The translations under genes and the position numbers were made by a program. Positions 23,634 to 33,803 of a DNA stretch of 64,000 nucleotides are shown one piece after another; the first letter of the stretch is position 1; every line of letters begins with the position of its first letter. The notes under the pieces were generated by a model that saw only the letters and a program-made list of their open reading frames with translations, was not told the origin of the DNA and searched no databases. This DNA is from a virus: IMG/VR virus record IMGVR_UViG_3300032291_001492, positions 1 to 64,000 of that record; one strand, 5' to 3'.

Positions 23634-26369
23634 ATGGCAACGGATCAAATATCTCAACAGAACAGAACCTATATTGCATCAGGCGGAATAGATGATGATT
23701 CCGGCACTGTGCAACGATTCGATGACGGATCTAGTATACAAACATTTGATGATGGTTCTACTATTGTTATTGATAATGAAGGTGCAATTAGTTCTACTCC
23801 TATACCACCTGAATATAGTAATGCAGGCACTACTCAAGCAGGAAAATCAGGTACACGATCAGCTAAAAATAAAAGACCTAAACCAGGCAAGAGACTTCAA
23901 AATCCTTTAGGTAATTTTAGTAGTTATACATATCAGATATCATTGTATATGATAACTCCTGAAGCATATAACACTTTTGTTCAATCAGGTAGAAAAAATA
24001 TATCAGCCTTTCAAGGAGTAGACAATACTAGTAAAGGTGCATTTTTAATCGCACAAAGCGGAGGTATTAATAACTCTACTACTAAACGTGCTCCTGAATT
24101 TGATTTAGATTTTTATATTGATGATTTAAAAATAAAAGCAGTAATTACCGGTAAAGAAACTTTAACAGCAACTAATATTGAAGAAATAAATTTCAATATA
24201 TATGAACCTTATGGATTTTCTTTTTTAACTAGATTACGAAGGGCATTGGATGCGTTAAATCAATCACCTCCTAGTAATGCAAATGCTGCCAATGGTGTAG
24301 ATGAAGAAGGTAGAAATGTTGGTATTGAAGTTCGTGCTGAAGATGGTACACTTTCTCAATCACGCCGAAATCCTGAAACAGGAGAACTTTATAATCCGGC
24401 AGTTGAATCAACTACTGGAACTCCTAATTCATCATCGGGAGGAAAAACTAGTCCACTATCAGCACAATCACAAAACCCCTCACGTCAATTTTTTATATTA
24501 GGAATACGTTTTCAAGGGTATGATAGAAATGGTAAATTAATTAGTACAAAAGACCAGTCAGGATATAATGCTGACCCTACGGGAAATGCAAATGGTGTAT
24601 ACGAAAGATTTTTTGATATTAAGATTCAAGAATTAAAATTTAAAATTGATGGTAGAATGGTTGTATATCAATGTACTGCGGTTGTTCCTAAAGTCAGTGA
24701 AGCAATGGGAACAAAACGAGGAATTATTGATAATGGTGTAACCATTGTAGGCGGAACAGTAAACGATGCATTTTTGGGGGAGACAGAAGGTAATATTGGA
24801 ATGTTTACTAAATTAAATAATGATCAAAAGAAATTAAAAACACAAGGATCAATTAATATACCTAATGAATTTACAGTTACATACTTAGGAAATACTGAAA
24901 TAACCGTTGGTGGTGCAAGTATTGTTAGTCCTGCCGATCTTGATAAGTTAAAATGGAAAATGACAAATGCAAAAACAACTACTGAAGTTAATGTAAAAAC
25001 AGAAGAAAAAAGTACAGTTGATAATACTAAAAGACAGATCACTATTAGACGCGGTGTTCCTATATTACAAGCAATACAACAAATAATTTCACAAAGTTCT
25101 TTTTTAGAAGCGGCATTAAACAAAGTTTATACTACTGTTGAAGAACCTGATACACAAGGCGAAGATGATGAAACTGTAAACTCTGATGAAAATACTATTT
25201 CTTGGTATAATGTAAGTCCTGAAATAACAATTTTAGGATGGGATGATTTAACAGGTGATTATGCATACAGAATTAATTATGTTATACAACCTTATTCTAC
25301 CCCAATAGTAAATAGCCCGTATGTAAAAAGGACTCCTAAATATTATGGTCCACATAAAAGATATGATTATTGGTTTACTGGAAAAAATAGTGAAGTATTA
25401 AAGTATGAACAAACATTTGATAATGCATATTTTACAGTTGCGATTGATCCGGGAAATAGCAAGCAAGCATCTGGCGGAGAACAACAAGTTCCTACCATAG
25501 CAAATAAACAACAAAATCAACCTAAACAAGGAGCATTGAATTTAGGCAGAGAAGCACAAAATTCATACATGACTAGTTTATTTGATCCAGGTGCATATGC
25601 TGAAGCCAAAATTTCAATATTAGGAGATCCTGATTTTTTAATGACCACTTCAGCAAGTAGTGTACAAGCTGTGTATGATCAATTCTATGGACCTGATGGG
25701 TATACTATTAACCCAAATGGGGGTCAAACATTTATTGAAATAAATTTTAAGGAACCACAAGATTATAATAATAAAGATGGTTTATTAAGCATTAATGAAT
25801 CTATATTATTTTATCCTTATCCTGATGAAGTTAGAAAAGATATTGATTCTCGCGGTGGTGGAATAAGTTATTTGGTAAAAACAGTCACTAGTAGTTTTAA
25901 GGGTGGTAAATTTGAGCAAGACCTTGAATTAGTAATTAATACGTTTGCTTCATTAACTAATACTCCTACAAATGAAGGAGCAAGACCCCAAGCTACAAAC
26001 AGCGTTGCAGCCGCAACCACTACTACTACTGCTGACCCTGCTAATATATCAGCCGCTGTCGCAACTAGAACAGGGGTTACATTAAATTCTACAGCCGGCG
26101 CCGGACGAGGTGGACGAGGAGGCCCAACAGCCGCAGAACTTGCTGCCTATCAAGTAAGCCAAGGAAAAGGCTTTCAACAATCACCACCTATAACTAATGC
26201 AACAGGTAATGTAACAGGTGGAGGAGCCGCATTTGGCAATCCAAATTTAGCAAGACAAGCTAATAAAGCTAGGAACAATCAAGCACAACAAGGTACTAAA
26301 ACAATACCTACAAAAACTGGACAAGTTCAAGATGATGACGGCGGAACTGGTACATATGTTGCGGCGTAA
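23634..26369 (+). CDS. Baseplate hub-like protein (probable gp27 counterpart)
   Basis: 911 residues, starting directly at the gp53 stop. It contains beta-rich segments around YTYQISLYMITPEAYNTFVQ, RQFFILGIRFQGYDRNGKL and RQITIRRGVPILQAIQQII. It also has RYDYWFTGKNSEVLKYEQTF DNAY, the FTGxNxxIL pattern that occurs in gp27/gpD-type hub proteins. Linkers are Ser/Asn/Gly-rich, and the last ~130 residues are low-complexity Ala/Gly/Thr. It lies directly before the gp5-like spike gene, and gp27 and gp5 form one complex in T4 (gp27 has 391 residues). The hub assignment is inferred from pattern and neighbourhood; the large extra domains are unassigned. Confidence 0.55.
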   Translation: MATDQISQQNRTYIASGGIDDDSGTVQRFDDGSSIQTFDDGSTIVIDNEGAISSTPIPPEYSNAGTTQAGKSGTRSAKNKRPKPGKRLQNPLGNFSSYTYQISLYMITPEAYNTFVQSGRKNISAFQGVDNTSKGAFLIAQSGGINNSTTKRAPEFDLDFYIDDLKIKAVITGKETLTATNIEEINFNIYEPYGFSFLTRLRRALDALNQSPPSNANAANGVDEEGRNVGIEVRAEDGTLSQSRRNPETGELYNPAVESTTGTPNSSSGGKTSPLSAQSQNPSRQFFILGIRFQGYDRNGKLISTKDQSGYNADPTGNANGVYERFFDIKIQELKFKIDGRMVVYQCTAVVPKVSEAMGTKRGIIDNGVTIVGGTVNDAFLGETEGNIGMFTKLNNDQKKLKTQGSINIPNEFTVTYLGNTEITVGGASIVSPADLDKLKWKMTNAKTTTEVNVKTEEKSTVDNTKRQITIRRGVPILQAIQQIISQSSFLEAALNKVYTTVEEPDTQGEDDETVNSDENTISWYNVSPEITILGWDDLTGDYAYRINYVIQPYSTPIVNSPYVKRTPKYYGPHKRYDYWFTGKNSEVLKYEQTFDNAYFTVAIDPGNSKQASGGEQQVPTIANKQQNQPKQGALNLGREAQNSYMTSLFDPGAYAEAKISILGDPDFLMTTSASSVQAVYDQFYGPDGYTINPNGGQTFIEINFKEPQDYNNKDGLLSINESILFYPYPDEVRKDIDSRGGGISYLVKTVTSSFKGGKFEQDLELVINTFASLTNTPTNEGARPQATNSVAAATTTTTADPANISAAVATRTGVTLNSTAGAGRGGRGGPTAAELAAYQVSQGKGFQQSPPITNATGNVTGGGAAFGNPNLARQANKARNNQAQQGTKTIPTKTGQVQDDDGGTGTYVAA

Positions 26370-26392
26370 TAGATTTTAATTATTTTTAATAT

Positions 26393-29300
26393 ATGGAAAA
26401 TTATTTTAAACCAATAGGTACAACTAAAGAAAGCGAACCTAATGCAGGTGGAGGAGCAGTACGTTCTGAACCAGTATTAGCAGTAGTTAAAAACAACATT
26501 GATCCTACAAGGGGCGGAAGGTTACAAGTTTATATTGCAGACTTTGGAGCACCTGATCCCGATGATAGTTCAAGTTGGGTTACTGTTGGTATGATGGTGC
26601 CCTTCTTTGGTGCTACTCAAGGCAGCGGCGGTTCAGAAGGCTACGGCAGTTACACACAAAATCCAAGTTCATATGGTATGTGGTACAGTCCACCGGACAT
26701 AGGAAGTACAGTAATTTGCATTTTTATTAACGGTGACATGAGTTATGGTTATTATATTGGTGCAGTACCTAAACCAGAAGTATTGCAAATGGTTCCTGCT
26801 ATTGGTGCAACAGACAATGTTACATTAAATGAGGGTGAAGCAGAGAGTTACGGTGGTGCCACTGTACTTCCTGTAACTAATTTAAACACTGATAATTCAA
26901 CAATAGCAGATGGTGCAGAATTTTTAACTGAAGCAAAACCTGTACATAGCTATCTTGCATCAATATATTCACAGCAAGGTTTAATTCGTGATACTGTTCG
27001 CGGTCCAATTACAAGTAGCGCCCAGCGTGAAAGCCCATCACGTGTTGGCTGGGGTGTAAGTACTCCGGGTAGACCTATCTTTGAAGGTGGATTTACTGAT
27101 GAAAATATTGTTGATCAATTAGATGGAAACACACAGGGTGATATATATGGTTTAAAAGTAATTTCTCGCCGAGGTGGTCACAGCATTGTTATGGATGACG
27201 GTGATATTACTGGGCAAGATCAATTAGTACGAATAAGAACTGCATTAGGTCACCAAATTCTAATGAGTGACAACGGGCAATGCTTACACATTATACATAG
27301 TAATGGTCAAAGTTGGATTGAGTTAGGTAAAGAAGGTACTATAGATATGTACTCAACTAATTCAGTTAATATAAGAACACAGGGTGATTTAAATTTACAT
27401 GCAGATAACAATATTAACATCAATGCAAAAAAAGATTTAAACATTGCCGCAGATAACATAAAAATAACTTCAGAGAAAAATTTTAGTTTTAAAGCTGGGG
27501 CAAACTTTAACGGTTATGCTATGGGAACGTATACGGTAAAAGTTAATGGTTCAATGAGTATGTATTCAGAAGCCGAAGGCTCATATGCAAGTAGCGGAAC
27601 AATGTATGTAAATGGTGCTGTAGTTAATTTAAATACCGGCTCAAGTTCAACTGTAGCGGCTGAAGTGCCACCTATTCCTGTAGTTGCACACACTGATACA
27701 TTATTTGATAGTGTAAAAGGTTATGCAGCAGCACCTGGAAAACTTTTAAGTATTGTCAGTAGAGCACCGGCACATGCACCGTGGGCTAGTGCAGGACAAG
27801 GAGTAGATGTTAAAGTTTCTACTAATGCAAGTAGTGAATTACCAAAACCACCTAGTAGTGAAGTAGCACAAGCAAACAAAACGACAGCAGGAACTCCTAA
27901 CAATCCAACAAGTCCTGCAGTGGCAGCTACTGTTCCCCCTAGTGCTGAAGTAAGTCCGGCTATTGACAAAAATGTAACAGCCGCTATGGTAAGTGGGGTG
28001 GCATCACAAGCCGCCGCAACAGTACCTAATTTAAGTAGTCTGGGAGCAACTACTATAACAAATGCAACGGGACAATTAACTGCCGCAGTAGGTGCTTTAG
28101 CACAGACTCCTGCACAATTAGAAATTAGTAATGTATTAAAACCCGGATCTTCTACATTGATTAATGGATTGATTCAAGGTGGGGCTAATGTACAATCTGC
28201 AATGACAAGCAATTTGTTTAAAGGCGCTCCAGGAGCATCAAACTTAAATTCTTTAGTTCAAAATACTACAGCACAAGTAACAAGTCAGGTTGCTAACTTT
28301 ACACAGGCACAAGCAGGTCTTACTAAAATAGGATTAATGACTGGTAATGAAGCACCTGGACAAATTGCAGGAATTATTACTGCAGGATCACAAATTGGAT
28401 TGAGTGCCACAACAGATTTTGTTAAAAATGCTGGCGCCGCACTAACAGCCGGAGCAGGATCACTCGCAAGTGCTGTTTCTGGGGCAGGCAGTGCAATATC
28501 AGGTGCTATGTCAGCCGGTGGTTTCGCCGCAAATATGGCAACATCTATTACAGGTGGATTAAGTTCTATCGCTACATCATTAGATGGAATGTCAAAGGTA
28601 GCAGGTGCAGGTGTAAGTGGGTTGCTTGATAGTGCAAAAGGAATTTCCGGATCTGCGTTTTCTGCAATTACCGCATCGTTCAAAGCATTTACCCCCGGCA
28701 TACCGCAAAATTTAACAGCAATTGCTGAAAAGAACGCAAAAGCTGCCGCAGCCTCAGAAGCATCTTCGGGTGCAAATGCGGGACAACAGCTTGCTAGTGC
28801 AATATCTAATGCACCTGCAGGTTTAGCCGCGGCAGCAGGTGGATTAGCAAGTGGATTAGCAGGTGGATTAGAAAATTCAGTTGGTGCAGTTAGAAATGCA
28901 TTAGGTGGAATTACTGGTGCAACTAGCGGCGGTCTTTCTTCTATTGCAGGTGCAGCAGCCTCACTAACCAACTCAATATCGTCAGTCACTAGTGCAGCCG
29001 GTGTGACTTCGGTTACTTCTGCGTTAGGAACTGCATCTGCTATTAGTGGTACAATTTCTAGACTAACATCTAGTATTCCATCAAGTATACCCGGTCTTGC
29101 AAGTGGAGTAAATTCTTTACCCGGCGGAGTTAGTGCAATATCTTCTGTTGTCAATAATGCTACCGGAGCACTTAATAATGTTCCTGGATTGGGTGCAGTA
29201 TCAGCATTAGTAAAAAACACTTCATCATCAATATTAAATGGTGTATCAGGATCAGCTACTGCATTAAGTTCTTTAGCAGGACCTTCTGCAGGAGCTTTAG

Positions 29301-29884
29301 GTGGTCTGATAAATCAAGCAACAGCTGGATTAGGTAGTTTGGGTAGTTTGGGTAGTTTGGGTAGTTTGGGTAGTCTAGGTGGGGTAGATGTTGCTGGACT
29401 TGCACAAAAAGTAGCAGCCGGAACATCTTCTTTAACTTCTTTAGCTTCTACAGGATTATCTCCTGGTGCGGCTGCATCACTAGCGGCAGCGTTTAATTCA
29501 TTAAATTCAGGTGGCTCGTTGCCTATAAAGTTACCCACAGTGGCTGCAAATACTACAGATAGAAGCGAATTAACTTCTCAAATTGCATCAGTACTTGGAA
29601 GTCCAAAGATACCTGCTCCAAATTTTAGTGGAGGCATTTCAAGTGGTGCAAGGGCTCAAGTATCACGATTAGATGATTTACTTAAACAACAACAAAAGCT
29701 AGTAGTTGAAAAAGAAGAACAGAGTAAAGTTGTCAATACTGCCCGAAGAGCGTTTCTTGAGGCAAAAAATAATCTTCCAGAAGGTGACCCGCAACTTGAA
29801 GAAGCAAAAGTCGCTTATATTGCGGAAGTAAATAAATTTTCTGCAATAACTAAAAAGATAAGCGATATAGCTAACCAAGCATAA
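26393..29884 (+). CDS. 5: Baseplate spike/hub protein, gp5-like, no lysozyme domain visible
   Basis: 1163 residues. Residues ~20-135 form an OB-fold domain (VVKNNIDPTRGGRLQVYIAD, GMWYSPPDIGSTVICIFING) like the N-terminus of T4 gp5 and VgrG proteins. Residues ~255-400 are VgrG/gp5-type: HSIVMDDGD, HQILMSDNGQ, then IDMYSTNSVNIRTQGDLNLH and ADNNININAKKDLNIAAD repeats that build a triple-stranded beta-helix needle. T4 gp5 has a lysozyme between OB and helix, and I see none here. The remaining ~700 residues are Ala/Ser/Gly/Thr-rich low complexity with amphipathic segments, a (GSL)n tract, and a final coiled coil (LDDLLKQQQKLVVEKEEQ). Such a long tail is not in T4 gp5. The gene follows the hub gene by 23 bases and precedes gp25. 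Confidence 0.8.
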   Translation: MENYFKPIGTTKESEPNAGGGAVRSEPVLAVVKNNIDPTRGGRLQVYIADFGAPDPDDSSSWVTVGMMVPFFGATQGSGGSEGYGSYTQNPSSYGMWYSPPDIGSTVICIFINGDMSYGYYIGAVPKPEVLQMVPAIGATDNVTLNEGEAESYGGATVLPVTNLNTDNSTIADGAEFLTEAKPVHSYLASIYSQQGLIRDTVRGPITSSAQRESPSRVGWGVSTPGRPIFEGGFTDENIVDQLDGNTQGDIYGLKVISRRGGHSIVMDDGDITGQDQLVRIRTALGHQILMSDNGQCLHIIHSNGQSWIELGKEGTIDMYSTNSVNIRTQGDLNLHADNNININAKKDLNIAADNIKITSEKNFSFKAGANFNGYAMGTYTVKVNGSMSMYSEAEGSYASSGTMYVNGAVVNLNTGSSSTVAAEVPPIPVVAHTDTLFDSVKGYAAAPGKLLSIVSRAPAHAPWASAGQGVDVKVSTNASSELPKPPSSEVAQANKTTAGTPNNPTSPAVAATVPPSAEVSPAIDKNVTAAMVSGVASQAAATVPNLSSLGATTITNATGQLTAAVGALAQTPAQLEISNVLKPGSSTLINGLIQGGANVQSAMTSNLFKGAPGASNLNSLVQNTTAQVTSQVANFTQAQAGLTKIGLMTGNEAPGQIAGIITAGSQIGLSATTDFVKNAGAALTAGAGSLASAVSGAGSAISGAMSAGGFAANMATSITGGLSSIATSLDGMSKVAGAGVSGLLDSAKGISGSAFSAITASFKAFTPGIPQNLTAIAEKNAKAAAASEASSGANAGQQLASAISNAPAGLAAAAGGLASGLAGGLENSVGAVRNALGGITGATSGGLSSIAGAAASLTNSISSVTSAAGVTSVTSALGTASAISGTISRLTSSIPSSIPGLASGVNSLPGGVSAISSVVNNATGALNNVPGLGAVSALVKNTSSSILNGVSGSATALSSLAGPSAGALGGLINQATAGLGSLGSLGSLGSLGSLGGVDVAGLAQKVAAGTSSLTSLASTGLSPGAAASLAAAFNSLNSGGSLPIKLPTVAANTTDRSELTSQIASVLGSPKIPAPNFSGGISSGARAQVSRLDDLLKQQQKLVVEKEEQSKVVNTARRAFLEAKNNLPEGDPQLEEAKVAYIAEVNKFSAITKKISDIANQA
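29332..29380 (+). repeat. 9-nt tandem repeat encoding (Gly-Ser-Leu)n
   Basis: The unit GGTAGTTTG is repeated about five times, giving GSLGSLGSLGSLGSLGG in the gp5-like protein. It is a perfect microsatellite-like array, prone to in-frame length change. Confidence 0.9.
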
Positions 29885-29897
29885 GACTAAATATATC

Positions 29898-30347
29898 ATG
29901 CCTACATACATCGGATTTAGTACAATTAATGCAAATAAACCAAGATCCACTGACCTTAATGCAGGGGCAGACGGAGGGACTGGTTCTATAACACAACCTG
30001 TAATTTTTGGTAAAAAATTTAGAATTGTTGACACACAATTAGTAATCCAAGATTTCTTAAATGCTTTGAATATACAACAAGGCGAAAAAGTAGGGAATCC
30101 GGGATACGGAACAACACTATGGAGTTTTGTATTTGAACCAAATACAGCAGATGTACAGTTTCAATTAGAAAATGAAATACGTAGGGTTGCAAGTTTAGAT
30201 CCCAGAATGATATTAAATTCTGTAAAGGCTTTTCCGCAGGATAACGGAATATTACTTGAAGTTGAAATGGCTATTGCCCCATTCAATGATGCATTTCAAT
30301 TGTCAGTTTTCTTTAATAACGCAACAAATACCGCAGTATTGCAGTAA
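29898..30347 (+). CDS. 25: Baseplate wedge protein, T4 gp25-like
   Basis: 149 residues (T4 gp25 has 132). Conserved features are KFRIVDTQLVIQDFLNALNI, then KVGNPGYGTTLWSFVFEP, DVQFQLENEIRRVASLDPR and NDAFQLSVFF, the gp25/GPW family pattern with the EIRR(V/I) helix. The wedge protein binds sheath at the baseplate in all contractile tails. It starts 13 bases after the gp5-like stop and precedes gp6, the same order as many T4-like marine phages. Confidence 0.92.
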   Translation: MPTYIGFSTINANKPRSTDLNAGADGGTGSITQPVIFGKKFRIVDTQLVIQDFLNALNIQQGEKVGNPGYGTTLWSFVFEPNTADVQFQLENEIRRVASLDPRMILNSVKAFPQDNGILLEVEMAIAPFNDAFQLSVFFNNATNTAVLQ

Positions 30348-30374
30348 CCCTAAAAATCCAGTGTTTTCAGGTAT

Positions 30375-30382
30375 GATAAATA
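30375..30382 (+). promoter_or_regulatory. Candidate late promoter (GATAAATA)
   Basis: GATAAATA between gp25 and gp6, 20 bases before the gp6 ATG, with a purine-rich AAAGAGAA in the leader. Confidence 0.5.
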
Positions 30383-30402
30383 CATGAAAGAGAACACGAT
30401 CC

Positions 30403-33400
30403 ATGGCTACAAGTTCAAGACAATCAGCAATATTCGGCGTAAATGACTGGAAAGCCATTTACCAAACTTTCCGTGAAGCCGACTTTAAGAGTTATGATTA
30501 TGAAACCCTTCGTAAAAGTTTCATAGATTACTTACGTATATACTACCCTGAAACATATAACGATTATATTGAGAGTGCAGAATTTATTGCATTGCTTGAT
30601 GTTATGGCATATATGGGACAAGGTCTTGCTTTCCGTAATGATTTAAATGCACGTGAAAATTTTATCGATACTGCTGAACGTAGAGATAGTGTTATAAAAT
30701 TAGCAAATCTAGTTAGCTATACACCAAAAAGAAATCTTGCTGGTCAGGGTTATCTTAAAATTAATAGTGTACAAACTACACAAAACATTACAGATTTAAA
30801 TGGATTTAATTTAAGTAATGTTCCTGTTTTGTGGAACGATCCTGCTAACCCAAATTGGTTAGAGCAGTTCAATACAGTAATAAATGCATCATTAGTTGAT
30901 GTTCAACGAATAGGTCGCCCAGCAAATTCAGCACAAATTTTAGGGGTAAAAACTGATGAATATACTATGCAGATTCCTGCTAATAGTATACCTGTAGTTC
31001 CTTTCAATTCTAGTGTTGATGGAATAAACATGAATTTTGAATTAGTTAGTGTAACTAGTGTTGGTGAAGATTATGTATATGAGATTCCTCCGCAACCAAC
31101 AAATAGATTTAACATGCTATATCGTAATGATAAATTGGGATACGGTAGTCCAAATACAGGATTTTTCTTTTACTTTAAACAAGGTTCGTTACAAACGTTT
31201 GATTTTAATTTAGCACAACAAATTTCAAATCAAGTAGTTGATATTGATATTCAAGGTATTAATAATACTGATACATGGTTATCTCAATTGACTGCAAATA
31301 ATGGATTGATTGGTCTATGGAAACAAGTTGATAACATTTATGCTAATGCATATCTACAAACTGAAACTAGTTTTAAAAAGATTTTCTCTGTTAATAGTAG
31401 ATTTAATGACCAAGTTAGTTATGTATTTGGTGACGGGGTGTTCAGTGAAATTCCAGTTGGTTCATTTAGAGCATATGTTCGTGCAGGCAACGCACTAACT
31501 TATGTAATTCAACCTACTGAAATGCAAGGCATTTCAATTTCATTTAGTTACATTAGTCGAGTTGGTCGTCAAGAAACATTGACTGTTGGATTGTCATTAA
31601 CAACTCCTGTTTCAAATGCTCAAGCACGTGAAACATTAGCTAATATTAAACAACGTGCTCCAACTCGTTACTACACACAAAATCGTATGGTTAACGGGGA
31701 AGATTATAATAACTTTCCGTATACACTTTATAGTTCTATTATAAAGAGTAAAGCAATTAATAGAAGTAGTGTTGGTGTATCACGTAATTTAGATTTGTTA
31801 GACCCAACAGGAAAATATTCAAGTACAAATACTTTTGCAGATGATGGCGCGGTATACTTAGACACAAATAATGGTTTTTCAATATTAACTATTAATAGTT
31901 CAGGTGATATCATTACCTTCTTATCTGACACACTAGCAGCCATACTTGCTGATAATCGTTCAATTCAATATTATATACAAAACTATACTAGATATAATGT
32001 TAATCAAGCATCAGGTGATGGCACAGTTTCTTGGCAAACTAGTACAGTCAATGCAAGTAGTTTGACTGGATATTTTTATAACCTTACAAATAATGTTGAT
32101 ACTCCTATTCCAACAGGAACATATTCTACATACAATGCAAAATATATAACAAAAGGTGCATTGTTAAAATTTATTGCACCTCCTGGTTTTTACTTTGATA
32201 GTAATAATCGTTTAGTTAGTGGAGTAGCAACACCAACAGATACTACTTTTATTTGGACAACTGTTTTAAATGTTGTAGGAGATGGCTATAATAACGGATC
32301 AGGTCAATTTGCAAATGGAACAGGCCCAATTACATTAAATGGATTTGTGCCTACTGAAGCCGTGTTATCAGTAATTATACCTGCATTTGACAATACGTTA
32401 CCAAATTCAGTTATACAAGAATGTATCATAAAACTTGAATTGCAACAAAACTTTTCATTAGTGTTTAATAACTCACTAACGATTGCACAAGATCGTTGGA
32501 GTGTTGAAGCATATAACGCAACTGGTTATTTTGTTAATTTTGAAAGTACTGGGTACAACAGATATACAGTTACATATCGTTCATTAGCTTATTATTTTGG
32601 TAGTGTAGCTGATACTAGATTTACATTTGATTCAGGTAAATTAGTTTATGATCCATTCAGTGGTAAAATTTTACAAGACTTTGTAAAAGTATTAGCAACC
32701 AATACTCAACCTAGTTCTAATTATCCACTGACTGCACCAGTTTCTGCTAGTATTATAGGACAAACGGTGCAGTCTGATGGTTATATTGATGACTTTGAAG
32801 TTGAAGTAGCAAGCATTGATGTTAATGATAGAACGGTTGTCGAGAATCCAGATTTTTTTAATCAGATTACTGGGTATGTAACTGGTAATACCAATGTTGG
32901 AATTTATGCATTTTTTGAAGAAGTACAAGATGCTATTAATTTATCTCGCTTGCAATTAATACCTACAGCAGATGTTGTGTATCAATATTCAACTACTAGT
33001 CAAATTGAAGTTGTAAAATATGAATACCCTGTAGGTCAGTTGTTTTATGCATCTTCAGAAAATGTATTTTATATAACTGTGCAAGATGAAACTATTAATA
33101 CTCCTTTTTATGTATTAGTATTGCAACCACAGTATAGTATGAAGCCAGGACGTCAAGGTTTACAATTCCAATATCGTCACAATAGTAATAACACAACACG
33201 TATTGATCCTGCTACTACAAATATTATTGATTTGTATGTAGTAACACAAGCATACTATACTGCATATCAAAATTGGATTCAAGATAGTACAGATACTGTA
33301 CCGTTACCAAGTAGACCTACTATCAATGAATTAAATCAAGAATACGGACAGATACAAGATTTTAAAATGTTAAGTGATAGTGTAGTTTTAAATAGCGTTG

Positions 33401-33774
33401 TGTTTAAACCATTGTTTGGCCCTAAAGCCGCAAGTGCATTAAGAGCAACTATTAAAGTGATTCAAAATAGTAATACAAATGCTAGTGTAAGTGAGATTCG
33501 TAGTGCAATATTGGCTTCAATGGATACTTACTTTGATATTAATAATTGGAATTTTGGTGACACATTTTATTTTAGTGAATTAGCCGCATACTTACACGCA
33601 CAAAACGGATCACTAGTCAGTTCAGTTGTTTTAGTACCCAATGATCCAACAATGCGTTTTGGAGATTTATATGAAATTAAATGCCAACCATACGAAATAT
33701 TTGTTAATGCCGCAACTGCTAATGATGTAGTAGTTATAGCCGCACTTACACCCGCCGAATTACAGATAGCATAA
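30403..33774 (+). CDS. 6: Baseplate wedge protein, T4 gp6-like
   Basis: 1123 residues (T4 gp6 has 660). The N-terminal block contains RKSFIDYLRIYYPETYNDYI, then SAEFIALLDVMAYMGQGLAF, RNDLNARENFIDTAERRDSV and KLANLVSYTPKRNLAGQGYL, a near-diagnostic gp6 signature. Later segments (FKKIFSVNSRFNDQVSYVFG, DGVFSEIPVGSFRAYVR; NIKQRAPTRYYTQNRMVNGE DY) also match gp6/gpJ-type wedge proteins. The C-terminus (FGDLYEIKCQPYEIFV) is distinct. In T4, gp6 dimers make the inner baseplate ring that triggers contraction. The extra ~460 residues lie mainly in the second half. The giant gene begins 29 bases downstream. Confidence 0.92.
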   Translation: MATSSRQSAIFGVNDWKAIYQTFREADFKSYDYETLRKSFIDYLRIYYPETYNDYIESAEFIALLDVMAYMGQGLAFRNDLNARENFIDTAERRDSVIKLANLVSYTPKRNLAGQGYLKINSVQTTQNITDLNGFNLSNVPVLWNDPANPNWLEQFNTVINASLVDVQRIGRPANSAQILGVKTDEYTMQIPANSIPVVPFNSSVDGINMNFELVSVTSVGEDYVYEIPPQPTNRFNMLYRNDKLGYGSPNTGFFFYFKQGSLQTFDFNLAQQISNQVVDIDIQGINNTDTWLSQLTANNGLIGLWKQVDNIYANAYLQTETSFKKIFSVNSRFNDQVSYVFGDGVFSEIPVGSFRAYVRAGNALTYVIQPTEMQGISISFSYISRVGRQETLTVGLSLTTPVSNAQARETLANIKQRAPTRYYTQNRMVNGEDYNNFPYTLYSSIIKSKAINRSSVGVSRNLDLLDPTGKYSSTNTFADDGAVYLDTNNGFSILTINSSGDIITFLSDTLAAILADNRSIQYYIQNYTRYNVNQASGDGTVSWQTSTVNASSLTGYFYNLTNNVDTPIPTGTYSTYNAKYITKGALLKFIAPPGFYFDSNNRLVSGVATPTDTTFIWTTVLNVVGDGYNNGSGQFANGTGPITLNGFVPTEAVLSVIIPAFDNTLPNSVIQECIIKLELQQNFSLVFNNSLTIAQDRWSVEAYNATGYFVNFESTGYNRYTVTYRSLAYYFGSVADTRFTFDSGKLVYDPFSGKILQDFVKVLATNTQPSSNYPLTAPVSASIIGQTVQSDGYIDDFEVEVASIDVNDRTVVENPDFFNQITGYVTGNTNVGIYAFFEEVQDAINLSRLQLIPTADVVYQYSTTSQIEVVKYEYPVGQLFYASSENVFYITVQDETINTPFYVLVLQPQYSMKPGRQGLQFQYRHNSNNTTRIDPATTNIIDLYVVTQAYYTAYQNWIQDSTDTVPLPSRPTINELNQEYGQIQDFKMLSDSVVLNSVVFKPLFGPKAASALRATIKVIQNSNTNASVSEIRSAILASMDTYFDINNWNFGDTFYFSELAAYLHAQNGSLVSSVVLVPNDPTMRFGDLYEIKCQPYEIFVNAATANDVVVIAALTPAELQIA

Positions 33775-33803
33775 GTAATATATAACAATAGAGATTTTAA
33801 AAG

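Noticed and set aside
26393-27700. Lysozyme domain in the gp5-like protein
   Set aside because: The stretch between OB fold and beta-helix has VgrG-like strands and no E-(8)-D-(5)-T type catalytic pattern that I can find.
28285-29220. Minus-strand 311-codon Ala/Pro-rich frame
   Set aside because: Antisense of the low-complexity tail of the gp5-like protein; no ribosome binding site and no recognisable domain.
29887-29893. CTAAATA box before gp25
   Set aside because: Only 4 bases from the ATG, so transcription would begin at or inside the start codon; treated as chance in AT-rich DNA. The same applies to CTAAATA at 2876-2882.
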